A DNA stretch of 64,000 nucleotides from Planctomycetes bacterium syqfu (GTDB lineage: Bacteria > Planctomycetota > Phycisphaerae > Phycisphaerales > Phycisphaeraceae), in the NCBI GenBank assembly GCA_020974905.1, contig CP087563.1:5208001-5272000 (forward strand), given 5' to 3'. Below are positions 9,139 to 18,121 of the stretch, one piece after another; position 1 is the stretch's first letter; the number at the start of each line of letters is the position of its first letter. The notes beneath the pieces were generated by a model. It did no database searches. It saw nothing but the letters and a program-made list of their open reading frames with translations, and had not been told where the DNA came from. Position numbers and translations under genes: made by a program.

Positions 9139-9228
9139 GTCTGCATTATACCGTAGTGAAGGACAAGGGAGTTAAAACTGCTTGCGGTTTCGCGCGTTAT
9201 CATTGCCCTGTTTGGTATCAATGTGGGA

Positions 9229-9368
9229 TTATTGCATTTTTCACTCAAGTATCGCGTCGACGGGTGACGCGCGAGCTGTCAGCTCGCGGCTATTGAATTG
9301 GTTTTTCATTGAAGACGCACGTAGACATGAACGTGACAGACGCTACATTTGAGTGAAAATTGCAATAA
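9229..9368. repeat. 140-bp element with terminal inverted repeats and internal hairpin (family G/H)
   Basis: The ends TTATTGCA-TTTTTCACTCAA and TTGAGTGAAAA-TTGCAATAA are inverted copies. Inside is the perfect hairpin CGCGAGCT/AGCTCGCG at 9270-9288, followed by GGCTATTGAA. The hairpin-GGCTATT part resembles the elements at 53042 and 53188. No gene lies in this 340-base gap; the rest of the gap is a terminator. Confidence 0.7.
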
Positions 9369-9410
9369 GCGAAGCTCATCACGATGTTGTGTGATACTGT
9401 CCAATAAAAA

Positions 9411-9446
9411 AACCTCGTCACAAACACATGCGTCTGTGACGAGGTT
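9411..9446 (-). terminator. rho-independent terminator of the glycoside hydrolase gene
   Basis: AACCTCGTCACA pairs with TGTGACGAGGTT. Read on the minus strand, the hairpin is followed by a run of T, 30 bases after the stop codon of the GHL6/GH151-like gene. Confidence 0.9.
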
Positions 9447-9478
9447 GATTGTTGTTGTATGTAATGTCAGTTTTGAAC

Positions 9479-11452
9479 TCAGTAGGAAAGTTCAATCACC
9501 TGTTTATTGTTGAGCTTGGCCAGTTCGATGACCTGTCCTGCTTCCGTTTCAGTCACCGGTACCTCGACACCTTCGGGGACCAGCGTTGCCTTGGTAATTG
9601 GCTTGGGCAGATTCAAGGTTACCGTTACATCATGCAGCGGGATGATGTCTTCGACGATTTCGATTTGTTCACTCTTAAGCTGCGGGACGTAGTTAAGCAG
9701 ATGCATCACGTAACGGCTTTGATCCACCTGTTCATTGACTGCGGTAAACAGATGCGATGGTGCGTTGGTCTTGAGCATCGGTTTGGTGAGCAGTTCATCA
9801 ATCGCTGCACCGACAATCTGCTTACACCAGCGTGGTGCGTTGAGTTGGTACTGCGTCAGGTGCGGCTGAGACAGGTAAATGCAGTTGTCTTTGATGGTCA
9901 CCGCAGGACCTAACACTTCGCCGGTGCTCGGGGAGTGACGGTGAGAGCAGTAGTGTTCCCACGTGCGGTTAAAGGTCGAACCAATGGTGTCCGCGAGGAC
10001 GGTGGTCCCCTCGCATGCACTGACCTGCGAGCCTTGCTCGTAGACCACGTGATCCGCATCAGGCAAACCTGCAAAGCCATCGCGGACATGCAGGAAGTTG
10101 GGGCAGTACGCACTGGGGCCTTCATACTTGATCCCCATGCAAGGCAGGTTATCACCAGCCTTGTCCAGCGCGATGAGTTTGCCACCCTCTGCAACGTATC
10201 TTTCCAGTCGGTCACGCAGTTCATCGGTGATGCTGATTTCATCGGGGACGATGATCAATTCATAGTCTTTGAAGTCGGCCTGGAGGTCGATGATGTCATA
10301 CTGGTGATCCAGTTCCTGGAGAATGCGAACCGCGCCCTGCGAACTCTTGGGTAACGATCCGTGTCCCGAAGCGAGGGTGAAGGCTTCGGGAGTAATCACG
10401 CCGATTTGCGTGACCGGCTTGACCTTGGTGCACCAGGGTTCGACCGCTTTGATCTGATTGTAGACCGAGCCGATGAGTTCGTAGGTCGTCTTGCATATCT
10501 TGCCATTGGGAGGAAGCTGATCACCGATGGAACAGCCGCCACCCAGCGCGATGGATTGGAAGCATTCGTATTCGAGTGCCGCTTGGTTTTTGTAGCTGTG
10601 GAAGTCCCCCCATGACGTATGGAACTTACCGGTCATTCCCAGGAACGGCAGGTCCAGCGTGCGGGCGTACCGTGCAGTCAACGGAAAGTGCATGTAACCC
10701 CAGCCACCGGACGGCAGGGACTCAAGTTCAAAGTGCGTGTAGGCATCCTGCAGATCGCGATGACGCGGGCCGATGTGACCAGCGTTATAAAACACCGTGC
10801 AGTCTTTGCTGAGTGTGCGGATGTAAGCAGTCATGTCCCGCATGAACTTGGCTTCGACTTCCTTGCCGAAGTCCACACGCGTCTGCTTGTCCGACGGATC
10901 AAGGTTGCGTGCGATCATGTCCGCTTTGCACTTGGGGCAGGAACAGTCCATCGGTGCGACGATGTCCCAGAAAATCCCATCGGTCGGCAGCATCTCGATG
11001 ACTTCCTTGACGTGAGCCTTGAGGAAATCGACATAAGGTGTGTTGAGGCAGAACCGACGGTAAAAACCCGCAGAGTACGGGGGCGTACCTTCAGGCTTAC
11101 CCGACTCTTCAATGACGCGCCACTCGGGATGCTGCTCAGCAAGCATCTGATCCCATTGCACGGTGATGTAAATCGGCACGCGAATGTTGCGTTTGTGGCA
11201 AGCCTCAATCTGTTCGCCCAACAGGTTCGGCTGCTTGAGATTCGGGTGAATCCGCTCGGGCATCAGCTTTGACGGGTAGTAGAGATACCCATGATGACAA
11301 CGGGCAAAACAGGTGATCGAATCCACGCCTGCATCTTCCAGTGTCTGGGCAAATTCTTCGGGGTCAAAATCAAGGCCGATATTCTCAACCATCCCCGCTG
11401 TGTGGAAGTCAAGATGGACCTGGCGTAAACGCAATTGCTCGATGGTGGACAT
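9479..11452 (-). CDS. GHL6/GH151-like glycoside hydrolase (putative alpha-L-fucosidase family)
   Basis: The 657-residue protein opens with RQVHLDFHTAGMVENIGLDFDP and DAGVDSITCFARCHHGYLYYPS, the hallmark of the GHL6 family of TIM-barrel glycosidases, related to GH151 alpha-L-fucosidases and GH29-like enzymes. TDGIFWDIVAPMDCSCPKCKADM carries the predicted catalytic Asp plus a CxxC pair. From about residue 370 a beta-galactosidase trimerisation-like (Rossmann/GATase-like) domain follows, with IGVITPEAF and DYELIIVPDEISITDELRDRLERYVAEGGKLIALD. The Met at 11452 follows GGGAAAA and fits the family start better than an upstream GTG at 11497. No signal peptide is present, so it probably acts on imported sugars. 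The fucosidase substrate is a family-level guess. Confidence 0.75.
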   Translation of the reverse strand: MSTIEQLRLRQVHLDFHTAGMVENIGLDFDPEEFAQTLEDAGVDSITCFARCHHGYLYYPSKLMPERIHPNLKQPNLLGEQIEACHKRNIRVPIYITVQWDQMLAEQHPEWRVIEESGKPEGTPPYSAGFYRRFCLNTPYVDFLKAHVKEVIEMLPTDGIFWDIVAPMDCSCPKCKADMIARNLDPSDKQTRVDFGKEVEAKFMRDMTAYIRTLSKDCTVFYNAGHIGPRHRDLQDAYTHFELESLPSGGWGYMHFPLTARYARTLDLPFLGMTGKFHTSWGDFHSYKNQAALEYECFQSIALGGGCSIGDQLPPNGKICKTTYELIGSVYNQIKAVEPWCTKVKPVTQIGVITPEAFTLASGHGSLPKSSQGAVRILQELDHQYDIIDLQADFKDYELIIVPDEISITDELRDRLERYVAEGGKLIALDKAGDNLPCMGIKYEGPSAYCPNFLHVRDGFAGLPDADHVVYEQGSQVSACEGTTVLADTIGSTFNRTWEHYCSHRHSPSTGEVLGPAVTIKDNCIYLSQPHLTQYQLNAPRWCKQIVGAAIDELLTKPMLKTNAPSHLFTAVNEQVDQSRYVMHLLNYVPQLKSEQIEIVEDIIPLHDVTVTLNLPKPITKATLVPEGVEVPVTETEAGQVIELAKLNNKQVIELSY

Positions 11453-11696
11453 AACCGTTTTCCCGCACAAAAAAAGAGTCTGAATTTCGTGTATCACAAC
11501 ATGTCGGAAACCGAAGCCGACAGGCAGTTGTTATACGCTGCTTTGGGCGGTTTTGCCACCATCTGAGCAGTCAGATCGGGACTTGCCCGGCGTTTATATC
11601 CAAAAATCAAGTCAATGTATCTCAATGGCGGGAGATGAGCATTCAAACCGCTTGCGGTTTAGCGCGTTGGAGCATGCATTTTTACGGTGTGGCAGT

Positions 11697-13739
11697 CTAC
11701 TTTAATGACTGGGTCACCGCTGCATTGAACTGCTGCAGACTCAGCAGACTCAAAGCGGTTGCCTTGAGACTCAGCGTGTTGTCCCATGGGGATTGACGCA
11801 CACCGCCGACACAGTCGACTGCCGAGTCGCCGTAGAAGACTTCCTCGGGGCGGTAGGTCAGTTGTACGATGAACCTCGCAGCAAGGGCGCTGCGCAGGAG
11901 CAACTCGGTTTGCGAGAGTCCGACACTTTCTGCCAGTCGTGGTCGAAGTGCTTCATCCTTGAGGATCGTTGCCAGCAAGCTCACACCGTAGCTGCTGCGC
12001 CAATCCGGTGACGGGGCAACGTTGGGTGACTGCCGCGCCAAGTCGAATCCACCGATGACGTCCGCCGGCCCCATGGTCGGATTCTGCGTAATCTGGTGAT
12101 TGAGCAACAACGCCCGTGTCTGCTTGATCACCATCACCGTATCCACCGGGATCGGTAAGCTGGTTTCGAGTTTGTCATGCAAATCGCGGATGGCATAGAG
12201 TGTCGGGATCGCCATGAGCGTCTGCTTGGATGCCTGATTGGTCAGGATGTTGGCAGAGCGCGAGAGGACTTCCAGCAAGGTTTTGTCTCGGGTTTGGTCG
12301 TACTGTTTAAGTAACGCCAAATGGATTAACGCCTGGTTAAAACGATTGACCGGCTGGGTGGCAAACATGCCGTTGGCATCAGCGCGCTTTTGTGTGAAGT
12401 GTCCGTCGGTCTGCTGCACGGTCATGAGCATCTTCGCCAACTCATCGCGACGCGATTTGAGGTCCGCAAGTGAGGGTTCCTGAATCAGCGTCATCAGTAA
12501 CCATGCCACCGCATCCGGATCACGCGCAACGACGTGGTCATTGATGATACTCAGCAGATACGTCACGCTGTTGCGCAGTGCCTTGGAACAGGGGCCATAA
12601 CCTGCCCAATCCGGTTGGGTGTCCAGCGCCAATAGCAGTTGATTGGACAGTGCGTAACCGGTCATTGCCTGCTCATCCAGCGGCGCGTCCTGCAGGCTGT
12701 ACCGGCTGGAGGTCGGTTCGTAGGTTGCAGCAATGCGTCCGTCTTCGCGGAAGCGGTGCGCCAGATAGGTTGCCTGCTGCCAGGCCGCGTCCATGATTTG
12801 TTTGTGTTCGAGAATCGGATCAAGCACGGTCATACCACGCTGCAGACGTACGGGCTCGGTGTTGCTGTTGGGTTGGACGATGTGGATGACATCAAACCGG
12901 TACACATGCATCGGGTTGACTTCATCAAGCAGTGAAATCTCCAGTGAAGGCTTACGCCCCAGTTCCAGTAGCATGCCTTTGACCACGCCAGTCGGGCTGA
13001 GATTCAAAGCCAGGTTCGTAGCCGGCCAGGACCACGCCGTTTTGCGGTCGGTGTTCTCGATGATCAAACCCTGAGCGTCGGGGCTTGCCAGTGACAGCAC
13101 GTTGATCTGGCGTTTGGCGGCCAACGGTGGGATCGGTTCACCGGCTTTGGCGACCTGCAAATCCACCAGCAGTTTCGGGCGTTCTTCCAACGGCAGGCGT
13201 CCCCATTGGGGCAGTCGGACTTTCAAGGATTGCAATGCCTCACTGGTCGCAACACGCGCGTGATGCAGCAGGTCCGACCGGGCATCCATGTTGTGCTTGT
13301 TCAGCGGTACATGACTTTCACCCATGCCAAAGGCCTTACCCATCCAACGCAGTGTCACGCACACGCCCCCAAGATTGGAAACCAGATGCGTCGGCGGACT
13401 TTGCAGGGGATCAACTTCATCGACTTTGCCGTTGGCGACCCATTGTGTGATCTGTTTGTGCAGTTGCTGTGCATCATCCCAGTCCACCGAAGCAACCGCA
13501 GGCAGGGCAGGTTCCGTCGGTGTTTGAGCGGCGGTTGCCGGTTCGACTGCCGGTGTTTGGGCAGCGAGGGGAAGCGTCAAACCAACCCCAATCATGATGA
13601 GCCCAAGCGACATGACAATGCCGGAGATGTTGCATTCAGACAACACGCGGCATAACCGGCTTGCGACCTGATTGGTCGGTGATGCATTTAAGTGGCTGAA
13701 AAAGCGATGGCTAAAAGTTTTGGTACGAGTCTGTGGCAT
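11697..13739 (-). CDS. large secreted helical-repeat protein, unknown function
   Basis: About 680 residues. A hydrophobic segment SGIVMSLGLIMIGVGLTLPLAAQ (split around residues 40-62) followed by an Ala/Pro/Thr-rich stretch looks like a signal or anchor; a start as late as the Met at 13613 is possible. The part around GGVCVTLRWMGKAFGMGES, with a following helix SEALQSL, resembles the AMMECR1 fold. The second half (residues about 320-680) is regular paired helices, with QQATYLAHRFREDGRI, TGYALSNQLLLALD and NQALIHLALLKQYD, like the alpha/alpha-barrel of terpenoid-cyclase or glycosidase-like proteins. No catalytic motif is recognised. It is transcribed alone. An envelope or periplasmic role is inference. 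Confidence 0.6.
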   Translation of the reverse strand: MPQTRTKTFSHRFFSHLNASPTNQVASRLCRVLSECNISGIVMSLGLIMIGVGLTLPLAAQTPAVEPATAAQTPTEPALPAVASVDWDDAQQLHKQITQWVANGKVDEVDPLQSPPTHLVSNLGGVCVTLRWMGKAFGMGESHVPLNKHNMDARSDLLHHARVATSEALQSLKVRLPQWGRLPLEERPKLLVDLQVAKAGEPIPPLAAKRQINVLSLASPDAQGLIIENTDRKTAWSWPATNLALNLSPTGVVKGMLLELGRKPSLEISLLDEVNPMHVYRFDVIHIVQPNSNTEPVRLQRGMTVLDPILEHKQIMDAAWQQATYLAHRFREDGRIAATYEPTSSRYSLQDAPLDEQAMTGYALSNQLLLALDTQPDWAGYGPCSKALRNSVTYLLSIINDHVVARDPDAVAWLLMTLIQEPSLADLKSRRDELAKMLMTVQQTDGHFTQKRADANGMFATQPVNRFNQALIHLALLKQYDQTRDKTLLEVLSRSANILTNQASKQTLMAIPTLYAIRDLHDKLETSLPIPVDTVMVIKQTRALLLNHQITQNPTMGPADVIGGFDLARQSPNVAPSPDWRSSYGVSLLATILKDEALRPRLAESVGLSQTELLLRSALAARFIVQLTYRPEEVFYGDSAVDCVGGVRQSPWDNTLSLKATALSLLSLQQFNAAVTQSLK

Positions 13740-13787
13740 GTTGGCATATCCATTGAAGGGTGCATAGCGAGGAAAAAGGAGAACGCT

Positions 13788-13898
13788 ATGCTTCAAGGGT
13801 CACTTGATTGGTTGATCCGTCTACATGTGACGCAGCCGTCGGAGTTCCGCAAACGCGTGATCATCCTGACGGTGCTGACGTTCCTGGCTTTGTGCTAG
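13788..13898 (+). CDS. 36-residue small membrane peptide
   Basis: The ATG is preceded by AAAGGAGAACGCT, an excellent ribosome-binding site. The 36-residue product begins MLQGSLDWLIRLHVTQ and ends in a hydrophobic segment VIILTVLTFLALC, enough for a membrane anchor with a basic stretch FRKR just before it. It is read divergently from, and partly over, the upstream end of the large secreted protein gene on the other strand. The rest of the gap to 14083 holds only a terminator hairpin. No family is recognised. The strong Shine-Dalgarno site is the main support that it is translated. Confidence 0.45.
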   Translation: MLQGSLDWLIRLHVTQPSEFRKRVIILTVLTFLALC

Positions 13899-14022
13899 GT
13901 TTCGTCGATTATACGTCATGCATCCGGGGTTCACATCCATTTTCAGGGATAACGCCTGTCGTGCGCGTTTTTATCCCACATTACGTTGCCAAAACGTACA
14001 TCGCACACCGCGCATCAAAAAA

Positions 14023-14049
14023 CAGAACCGACCATGGTGATCGGTTCTG
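14023..14049 (-). terminator. rho-independent terminator of the porin gene
   Basis: CAGAACCGA pairs with TCGGTTCTG, followed on the minus strand by a T-run, 35 bases after the porin stop codon. Confidence 0.88.
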
Positions 14050-14083
14050 CTTCATTGCATTGTCAAGTTGTTGACGTGGTGTT

Positions 14084-15406
14084 TTAGAACAGCAGGTGCA
14101 GTTCGGCGCGGGCCATGATCTGACCGTCTTGGCCAGCACCATCGGTCTGCCAACCAGCGACGGACCAGCCGGATGTGATCGGGTTAAACGAGTAGCCCAC
14201 TTCGCCGGTGAGTTTCAGAGCGTGACCGCGGAAGAACTTGTTAAAGCCAACGCTGGCAATCTGAAGATCTTCCTGGGAAGCCGAATCAAGATCGCCCCAT
14301 GCATAGCGGGCGATGAGCTGCAGGTCCTGAGCGACAAACAAACCACCCTGAACCAGGGCACCATACTGATCGGTATCGACTGTGGTTTCAGAGAGATGCT
14401 TGGCAACAAAGGCGCCCATGATCGAGAAGCCCTTGTACTTGAGGGTCGCATCCACGGTCCATGAAAGCTGTTGAGCTTCGTCGGAAGTATCGCCGTATTC
14501 ACCTTGTTCAAAGTGGACTGCACCACCGAGCATCACGAACGGATCATTGCCCAACCAGGCTTCGGAGTCCTTGGCCTGTTTCCAGTCACCGACGACGACG
14601 GCTTCGGCACGCAGTGAGACGGCCATGCCTTCAGCATCCGAAATGGAGTTGGCGGAGACATAACGGCTGCCACCATCGCTCAGACACAGAACGGCCTTAA
14701 GCCAGTCTTTCTTGTAGTTGATCCACAGGCCTTCGGTGTAACCTTCGGAGAAGATGTTGGCCAAAGGTGTGCGATCCGGGAAAGCAATCACGGTTTCAGA
14801 AATCAGATACTCACGCCAGAAGGGGACCTTCTGTGTACCGACGGTCATTGACCACGTGGGGTTGAAGACCTTGGTGATCATGGCGTTGAGTGCGGTGTAG
14901 GAGCCGGTCGTGCCGTGGCCGGTCCAGATGAAGAACTGCCAGGAGGGGTCGATCATGTGCCCCTTAAAGCCGTAACGGACAGCCGGGATTTCAAAACCGT
15001 GTTGACCATTGTCGCCGCCTGATTCACTGCGAAGTTGAATGCCGTAGCGGAATTCCATCATCCCCATGACGCGGAGTTTGAAACTGCCGTCTTCTGAGCA
15101 CATGAAAAAGCCGTTGTCCCAGCCAGCGGTGACGCCGTTTTGAAGCATGCTCGCGCGGGTGTCCGCGTCGTTGAGTACTTCCTTGACCAGTGCCTTGACT
15201 TCTTCGGTGCGTTTTTCGTCAAGCCAGTTTTTGTTCTGGTCATTGCGAAGAACCTGCACTTCACGGGTCAGTGCATCAAGCTGCTGACGCAACTGCTGCA
15301 TGGTCATTGCATCGTCTGCTTTGACCATCGGTGCTGCGACGAAACAAATGGCAAGCATCCATAATAGATTGGTGAGTTTGAACCCTTTGATTGATCTTGC
15401 GTTCAT
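14084..15406 (-). CDS. OprO/OprP-type outer-membrane porin
   Basis: The 440-residue protein has a signal peptide (NLLWMLAICFVAAPMVKA, then DDAM), a short coiled coil (MQQLRQQLDALTREVQVLRN, residues about 32-50) typical of trimeric porins of this group, and then a long beta-barrel with alternating aromatic and polar residues. It ends with the terminal Phe in ARAELHLLF that outer-membrane barrels need for BAM insertion. YGFKGHMIDPSWQFFIW and the loop architecture fit phosphate-selective porin O/P. The Met at 15406 follows GGAGATTCCAAG, so it is preferred over a start at 15451. It is monocistronic with its own terminator at 14023-14049. Specificity for phosphate is not proven. Confidence 0.85.
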   Translation of the reverse strand: MNARSIKGFKLTNLLWMLAICFVAAPMVKADDAMTMQQLRQQLDALTREVQVLRNDQNKNWLDEKRTEEVKALVKEVLNDADTRASMLQNGVTAGWDNGFFMCSEDGSFKLRVMGMMEFRYGIQLRSESGGDNGQHGFEIPAVRYGFKGHMIDPSWQFFIWTGHGTTGSYTALNAMITKVFNPTWSMTVGTQKVPFWREYLISETVIAFPDRTPLANIFSEGYTEGLWINYKKDWLKAVLCLSDGGSRYVSANSISDAEGMAVSLRAEAVVVGDWKQAKDSEAWLGNDPFVMLGGAVHFEQGEYGDTSDEAQQLSWTVDATLKYKGFSIMGAFVAKHLSETTVDTDQYGALVQGGLFVAQDLQLIARYAWGDLDSASQEDLQIASVGFNKFFRGHALKLTGEVGYSFNPITSGWSVAGWQTDGAGQDGQIMARAELHLLF

Positions 15407-15751
15407 CTTGGAATCTCCGAACTTGATCTCTTCTCTTCGCCACACTGACAATCAGGTAGCTTGATGGCATGTCGATACGACGACAGCCAAACTGCTTGAG
15501 CAGTTGTTCAATCAAAGTCGGAAAGAATGGTTCTGTAATTAAGAGAAAGTCGATCAATCAGAGTAAAAAATCGCTTGTTTGAGGTGATAACCTAAGTGAT
15601 ACGGACCTTGTCGCAGCAATCAAGTCACAGTAGCAGTCTGGACGTGGTTATAAGGACATAGAAACAAAGGTGCGATAACACACCGTTGAGGTTATTTGAG
15701 TTGTTCATATGCATGTTTCGAACCATTAATCGCCATGCCATCTTTCTTTCT

Positions 15752-15836
15752 GTCATTCCCGCGCAGGCGGGAATCCGGTGGCATTTTGTGCGCACTTGCA
15801 AGTTCCACTGGACTCCCGCCTGCGCGGGAGTGACGG
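15752..15836. repeat. paired-hairpin repeat, family B copy 1
   Basis: ATTCCCGC/GCGGGAAT and ACTCCCGC/GCGGGAGT are two hairpins about 45 bases apart. They match copy 2 at 34378-34463, including the flanking ATTAATCGCCAT. The rest of the 15407-15934 gap shows no gene. Confidence 0.9.
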
Positions 15837-15934
15837 AAGATGTCGATCAATGATTTGAAAAACGGGTTCGTCCCAATCTTAGACTCTGTTCTTGAATGGG
15901 AAAAAGTCAAAGGTTGGCGACATCCATTCGATGG

Positions 15935-17383
15935 TCACTTCCCAGCGATCATCTGCTCAAAGTCCGGCGCGCAGAGTCCGGTGTGACTGTTGTAGCCGAG
16001 TTTGTGTGACCGATAGCGATCCTTGGCTTCCCAGTTGTGAGACAGGAAGTCGTCGCCCGTTTCCTGGAGATATTGGTTAAAGAGTTGGCGGTGACGGTCC
16101 AGTTCATCCTGGTAAGCCGGATCATGAATCAGGCTGCGTGTTTCGCCGTGGTCTTTTTCAAGATCGAAAAATTCTTCACCCTTGGTCTCACCCACGTCTT
16201 CGCGATAGCGTGTGTATTTGTAGCGACCGCTGCAAAGCATGCGCCCCGGTTCGATGGTGTAGCCCCATTCAGTATGCCATTGACTCACGACGTAGTCGCG
16301 CTGTTGGCCGGACTTCTCGCCGGTGGCAAAGGGGAGCATGGAATCGCCGTGTCCGGGTTGTGGGTTGGGCATGCTGGTTCCAGCGATGTCACATAGCGTG
16401 GGCGCCAAGTCCATCAGTGAGAACAAACCGTCATTCAGCCACTTGCCTTGTTGGGGGATGCCTTTACCTGAAAGGATCATCGGCACGCGCGTGGTCTGTT
16501 CGTAGAAACTGGTGTGTTTGGTTGTCATGCCACGCGCTGCAACGTTGTCCCCGTGGTCTGCCATGAAAATGATGGTGGTGTTCTCACGTTGGCCGGACTC
16601 ATCAAGCGATGCAAGGATGCGCCCGATGTTGCGGTCGGTCATGTCGATGTAGTGATAGTAGGCTGCCAGATAGTGTTGGAAGTTCTCAGCCGTCCAACCA
16701 GCCGTCTGAGCCTGGCGACGATGCGCACAACAGATGTACTGCACACTCCGCGGGCGGTTGGCGATGTCATCAAACGTAAAGTTGTCAGGTAACGGTGGCA
16801 GTGGGCCATCGGGATACGGCGGGTTATCATGCTCACCGATGAACTCACCAATATAGCCACAGATGTTATGCGGGTTGTTCAGGTCGGCCACAGCAGCGAA
16901 GGGTTTATCCAGCGTTTTGCCTGCCATGGATCGAAAGTAGTGTTCGACCTGGCGTGTCGTGCCTTCATCCCAGAACGAGTCATAGTTCAGTGGCCAGCCA
17001 TCGGGATATTCGAAGACCACTTCTTCACGGGGCATTTGCTCAAAACCGTTAAGTCCGCCGTAGTCGTGATTTTTGCCAAAGTGAATCGCGTGATAGCCTG
17101 CTTTGACCAGTTGCTGCCCGACAGTGGGGATGCCTTGCTCGACGATGTCTGCATTTTCAAAGTCCATCCCGTTGGAGAGTACGCCTGTCTGATGTGGCAG
17201 ACGCCCGGTCCAGAAGCTCGCGCGCACCGGGCCACATAAAGGATACTGCGAATAGACCCTGCCTAACCCGACGCCGTGGTTAAACAGCGAGTCGATGTTG
17301 GGCGTGTGAACATATTGATTACCCCGACATCCGATGGCATCAAAGGTCAGTTGGTCAGCGATGATTAATAGAATGTTTTGCAT
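15935..17383 (-). CDS. type I (FGly) sulfatase
   Basis: The 482-residue protein begins MQNILLIIADQL, the metal-binding N-terminus of arylsulfatases. It carries the formylglycine motif as CGPVRASFWTGR with Cys near residue 50, a version of C-x-P-x-R in which the usual Ser is replaced by Val. FMADHGDNVAARG near residue 300 supplies further metal ligands. The core length fits family S1 sulfatases, which remove sulfate esters from polysaccharides or small molecules after Cys maturation by an FGly-generating enzyme. No signal peptide is obvious at this start. In-frame upstream Met codons at 17404 and 17422 exist, so the start is uncertain. The substrate cannot be read from sequence. Confidence 0.85.
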   Translation of the reverse strand: MQNILLIIADQLTFDAIGCRGNQYVHTPNIDSLFNHGVGLGRVYSQYPLCGPVRASFWTGRLPHQTGVLSNGMDFENADIVEQGIPTVGQQLVKAGYHAIHFGKNHDYGGLNGFEQMPREEVVFEYPDGWPLNYDSFWDEGTTRQVEHYFRSMAGKTLDKPFAAVADLNNPHNICGYIGEFIGEHDNPPYPDGPLPPLPDNFTFDDIANRPRSVQYICCAHRRQAQTAGWTAENFQHYLAAYYHYIDMTDRNIGRILASLDESGQRENTTIIFMADHGDNVAARGMTTKHTSFYEQTTRVPMILSGKGIPQQGKWLNDGLFSLMDLAPTLCDIAGTSMPNPQPGHGDSMLPFATGEKSGQQRDYVVSQWHTEWGYTIEPGRMLCSGRYKYTRYREDVGETKGEEFFDLEKDHGETRSLIHDPAYQDELDRHRQLFNQYLQETGDDFLSHNWEAKDRYRSHKLGYNSHTGLCAPDFEQMIAGK

Positions 17384-17462
17384 GATGGCATTCAAACATA
17401 CCATCGACTCTTGAGTTTGCAATCAAGCCTGAATGGACAGTATTGCCAACGCTAGTGTTTGG

Positions 17463-17891
17463 TTAGTGCTTGTGATCGTCATGTTCTTTTTCAAACGTCA
17501 CCGGACCTTCATGCAAAAACGCAACGCGTGTGAACTTTCGGAATCGACCGATAGCAAGGAGTTGATGTTCGTCCTTGAACTCGATGGAGATCGAGCCGAA
17601 TTGAAGGACACCCTTTTTAACGTGGCCTTTGAGGGTTTTTTGTTTCATCTCCTGGCTTTCGGTGTTCTCCTGCCAACGGTAGACGCAGGTGAATTGATCG
17701 TCAGCAACATGCTTGATTTGAAACTCAACATGCCAACAGTAATCCCAGATGCCCGACCATGTTCCCTCAAAGGCTTTGGGGTCGGTTTTGAGTTGCTCTT
17801 TGGTGTGATGTCGGCCTTCGTCTTCATGTGCTTGGGTAATGGCAGGGGCAAAGAGAAGTAAAGCGAGCATCATGGCGGAGATGGTTTTCAT
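17463..17891 (-). CDS. secreted His-rich small protein, unknown function
   Basis: The 142-residue protein has a clean signal peptide (MKTISAMMLALLLFAPAITQA, cut before HEDEG). The mature N-terminus HEDEGRHH and the C-terminus EHDDHKH are both His/Asp/Glu-rich, suggesting metal contact. Between them lies a small beta-rich domain, with FEGTWSGIWDYCWHVEFQIKHV, FTCVYRWQ and FRKFTRVAFLHEGP, that resembles lipocalin-like or DUF-type sandwich proteins. The Met at 17891 has GGGAACTTGCC before it; the frame extends upstream to 18104 but without signal features. It lies 80 bases upstream of the sulfatase on the same strand, so they may be co-transcribed. Family not recognised. Confidence 0.65.
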   Translation of the reverse strand: MKTISAMMLALLLFAPAITQAHEDEGRHHTKEQLKTDPKAFEGTWSGIWDYCWHVEFQIKHVADDQFTCVYRWQENTESQEMKQKTLKGHVKKGVLQFGSISIEFKDEHQLLAIGRFRKFTRVAFLHEGPVTFEKEHDDHKH

Positions 17892-18057
17892 GGCAAGTTC
17901 CCGTTGGTGTCTGACAGTGAGGTGTTGAGTGGAGGATACTTCGACACCGTAGCTATGACAAGCAAAATGGGAGATGCACGTCAATCGTGATTTTGCATGA
18001 AGCGATGTGATTGAATCATTGAGTTGATGGATGATGTGAAACCATGTGGAATAAATA

Positions 18058-18090
18058 AAAAAACCGCGTCCAAGGTGGCGCGGTTTTTTT
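18058..18090 (-). terminator. bidirectional rho-independent terminator
   Basis: AAAAAAACCGCG pairs with CGCGGTTTTTTT around a short loop. It sits 30 bases downstream of the anti-sigma-like gene at 18122-19129. Confidence 0.9.
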
Positions 18091-18121
18091 ATTTCAAGTT
18101 TCAAGTTGGATGGGCCAACGT

